From contig CAJUHZ010000025.1 of assembly GCA_910585945.1 (NCBI GenBank), positions 1 through 34,470 of the forward strand: a stretch of DNA of 34,470 nt, given 5' to 3'. Source of the stretch: an uncultured Bilophila sp. (GTDB lineage: Bacteria; Desulfobacterota; Desulfovibrionia; Desulfovibrionales; Desulfovibrionaceae). Made by a program: the position numbers and the translations under genes. Below are positions 33,485 through 34,470 of the stretch, in pieces. The notes below the pieces were generated by a model that searched no databases, was not told the DNA's origin, and was given only the letters and a program-made list of their open reading frames with translations. Position 1 is the stretch's first letter; the number at the start of each line of letters is the position of its first letter.

Positions 33485-34129
33485 GTGCGGGTTTTCCTGA
33501 CCGTCGATGACCCCCTGCTGAAGACCGTTGAAGGTTTCAATCCACGGAAGGGGATGCGGCTCCACTCCCCACGAACGAAACGCGGCAAGCTGCAACTCCA
33601 CGGGCGGAACACGCCACTTGAGGCCGGCCATGTCGTCGATGGTCCTGATGGGACGCCTGGAATTGGTCAGTACGCGGTAGCCTCCGATCAGCCAGCCGAG
33701 GGGCCGGGTCTTGCTTTGCTCCGTGATGGCTTCATTAAACGTCTTCATGAATGCCTCGTTTTGGAAAAACCTGAAGGCATGTTGCTTTGAGGGAAACATA
33801 TAGGGAAGGATAACCAGCGTGGCTTTGGGAGCAAAAGGAGTCAGGTTGCCCGCGGCGAGAACGCCTATCTGGATCTCGTTGCCGCGCAACTGCTTGACGA
33901 CGGACTGCTCATCCCCGAGAACGCCTCCCGTGTACAGTTCGCATTTGATCCTGCCGTTTGATTCATTGTGGACGATTTCAGCGAGCCGTTCCAGCGGTAC
34001 GGCCTGCACAGAACCGGGAGGAGTGGAACAGGCAATACGGACTGTCATGCTTTTGTATTCCCTGGCATGTGAAACGCCGCTCAGAAGCGCATAAAAAGAC
34101 AACAGCGCAAGTATGAGAGCCTTTTTCAT
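33485..34129 (-). pseudogene. dctP: Truncated TRAP transporter substrate-binding protein (DctP family)
   Basis: A signal peptide (about 1-22, ending SHA) and 215 residues of a DctP-type binding protein: ACSTPPGSVQAVPLERLAEIV, YTGGVLGDEQSVVKQLRGNEIQIGV, MAGLKWRVPP, then the diagnostic GLQQGVIDGQENPH. A full protein has about 330 residues; about 110 C-terminal residues are missing. After the His the frame runs on only as a shadow of the SDR gene (to 33287). No dctQ or dctM is nearby. In TRAP systems DctP delivers organic acids or sulfonates to the DctQM membrane pair, so this copy should not work. ATG 34127-34129 has AGGAG just upstream. Confidence 0.85.
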
Positions 34130-34470
34130 GAGTCACTCCTTTATTGAGTATTGTGAAACGTGTTCTGTGCGCGATCCATATGGAAAAGACCACGGGACGA
34201 CGCTTTCCCCGAGAGATCAGAACGGCATAGCTCAACCGTATTGCTCTCCCGGATATACTCTCAATGTGCAAAGAGCGTTCCCGTGGTGCGTTTTCCTGAA
34301 TTGACAAAAAATATTCAGTTATTTTACTGGATAAAAAAGAGAAAAAATGCGGAGAAGCATTTCGCTTGTCCGCACATTGTATATTCACCCATACAGGGCA
34401 TGAGTGAAGTGTAATCTGAGGTAGTCTCGACTTGATCTGACAGTAGGCCCTTGCCAGGAAAGGGGAACTC
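34130..34470. other. 341-base AT-rich region at the right edge, with a structured leader of dctP
   Basis: ACCACGGGA (34189-34197) and TCCCGTGGT (34279-34287) are perfect 9-base arms. Inside them further pairs form (ACGCT/AGCGT; an 8-base stem near CCGAGAGA/TCTCCCGG with one mismatch; ACGG/CCGT), giving a roughly 100-base interrupted hairpin in the dctP leader. The last 60 bases show no gene; a mobile-element end is possible but not shown. Confidence 0.45.

Noticed and set aside
1..34470. CRISPR array, tRNA or rRNA genes
   Set aside because: No regularly spaced repeats with unique spacers and no TTCGAAT-type T-arm with matching acceptor were found by eye.
34410..34470. Insertion-sequence end at the right edge
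   Set aside because: The sequence TGATCTGACAGT is suggestive, but there is no second end or transposase in the window to support it.

Overview
The window looks like chromosome from a GC-rich, anaerobic sulfite-respiring member of the Desulfovibrionaceae. The evidence is dsrA, a dsrB whose frame runs on into a complete dsrD, an unlinked true dsrC with both redox cysteines, and a lactate permease. A fused DsrB-DsrD subunit is described for Bilophila wadsworthia, so Bilophila or a close relative is the best guess. This rests on remembered family knowledge, not a search.

Left part (1-9.8 kb): the tail of an Rpn-type nuclease/putative transposase; an RTX-repeat protein split by an apparent frameshift; an L-lactate permease preceded by an AT-rich orphan ParA-like ATPase; ruvX (yqgF) overlapping mltG; a large EPSP-synthase-like protein with a chorismate-mutase-like N-terminus that seems to lack the catalytic motifs; and thiD. 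Inverted repeats built on GAAGTCATTTCATG flank the RTX gene and thiD.

Middle (9.8-21.8 kb): a 527-base leader region and dsrC; a VWA-OmpA envelope protein; a small exported protein; a phage CI-like HTH regulator with a palindrome at its start. On the minus strand follows hisH-hisF with a GAF / double degenerate GGDEF / TPR protein. Then come rlpA and the dsrA-dsrBD operon, which has a good sigma70-type promoter, a hairpin between the two genes and a strong terminator. DsrAB reduces sulfite, DsrC carries the sulfur as a trisulfide, and DsrD modulates DsrAB.

Right part (21.8-34.5 kb): a polar amino-acid ABC operon with two tandem paralogous binding proteins, a permease and an ATPase; a minus-strand surface-glycan group (NeuB-type synthase, exported helical protein, LIC12162-type transferase); an LpoA/LppC-like lipoprotein; an acyltransferase-3 membrane protein; and a SDR gene joined directly to the truncated 5' two thirds of a TRAP-type dctP gene, which looks like a deletion scar. 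The right edge has a structured, AT-rich leader.

No tRNA, rRNA or CRISPR array was seen. The many long open frames opposite the real genes are treated as shadows caused by GC-biased codon usage.
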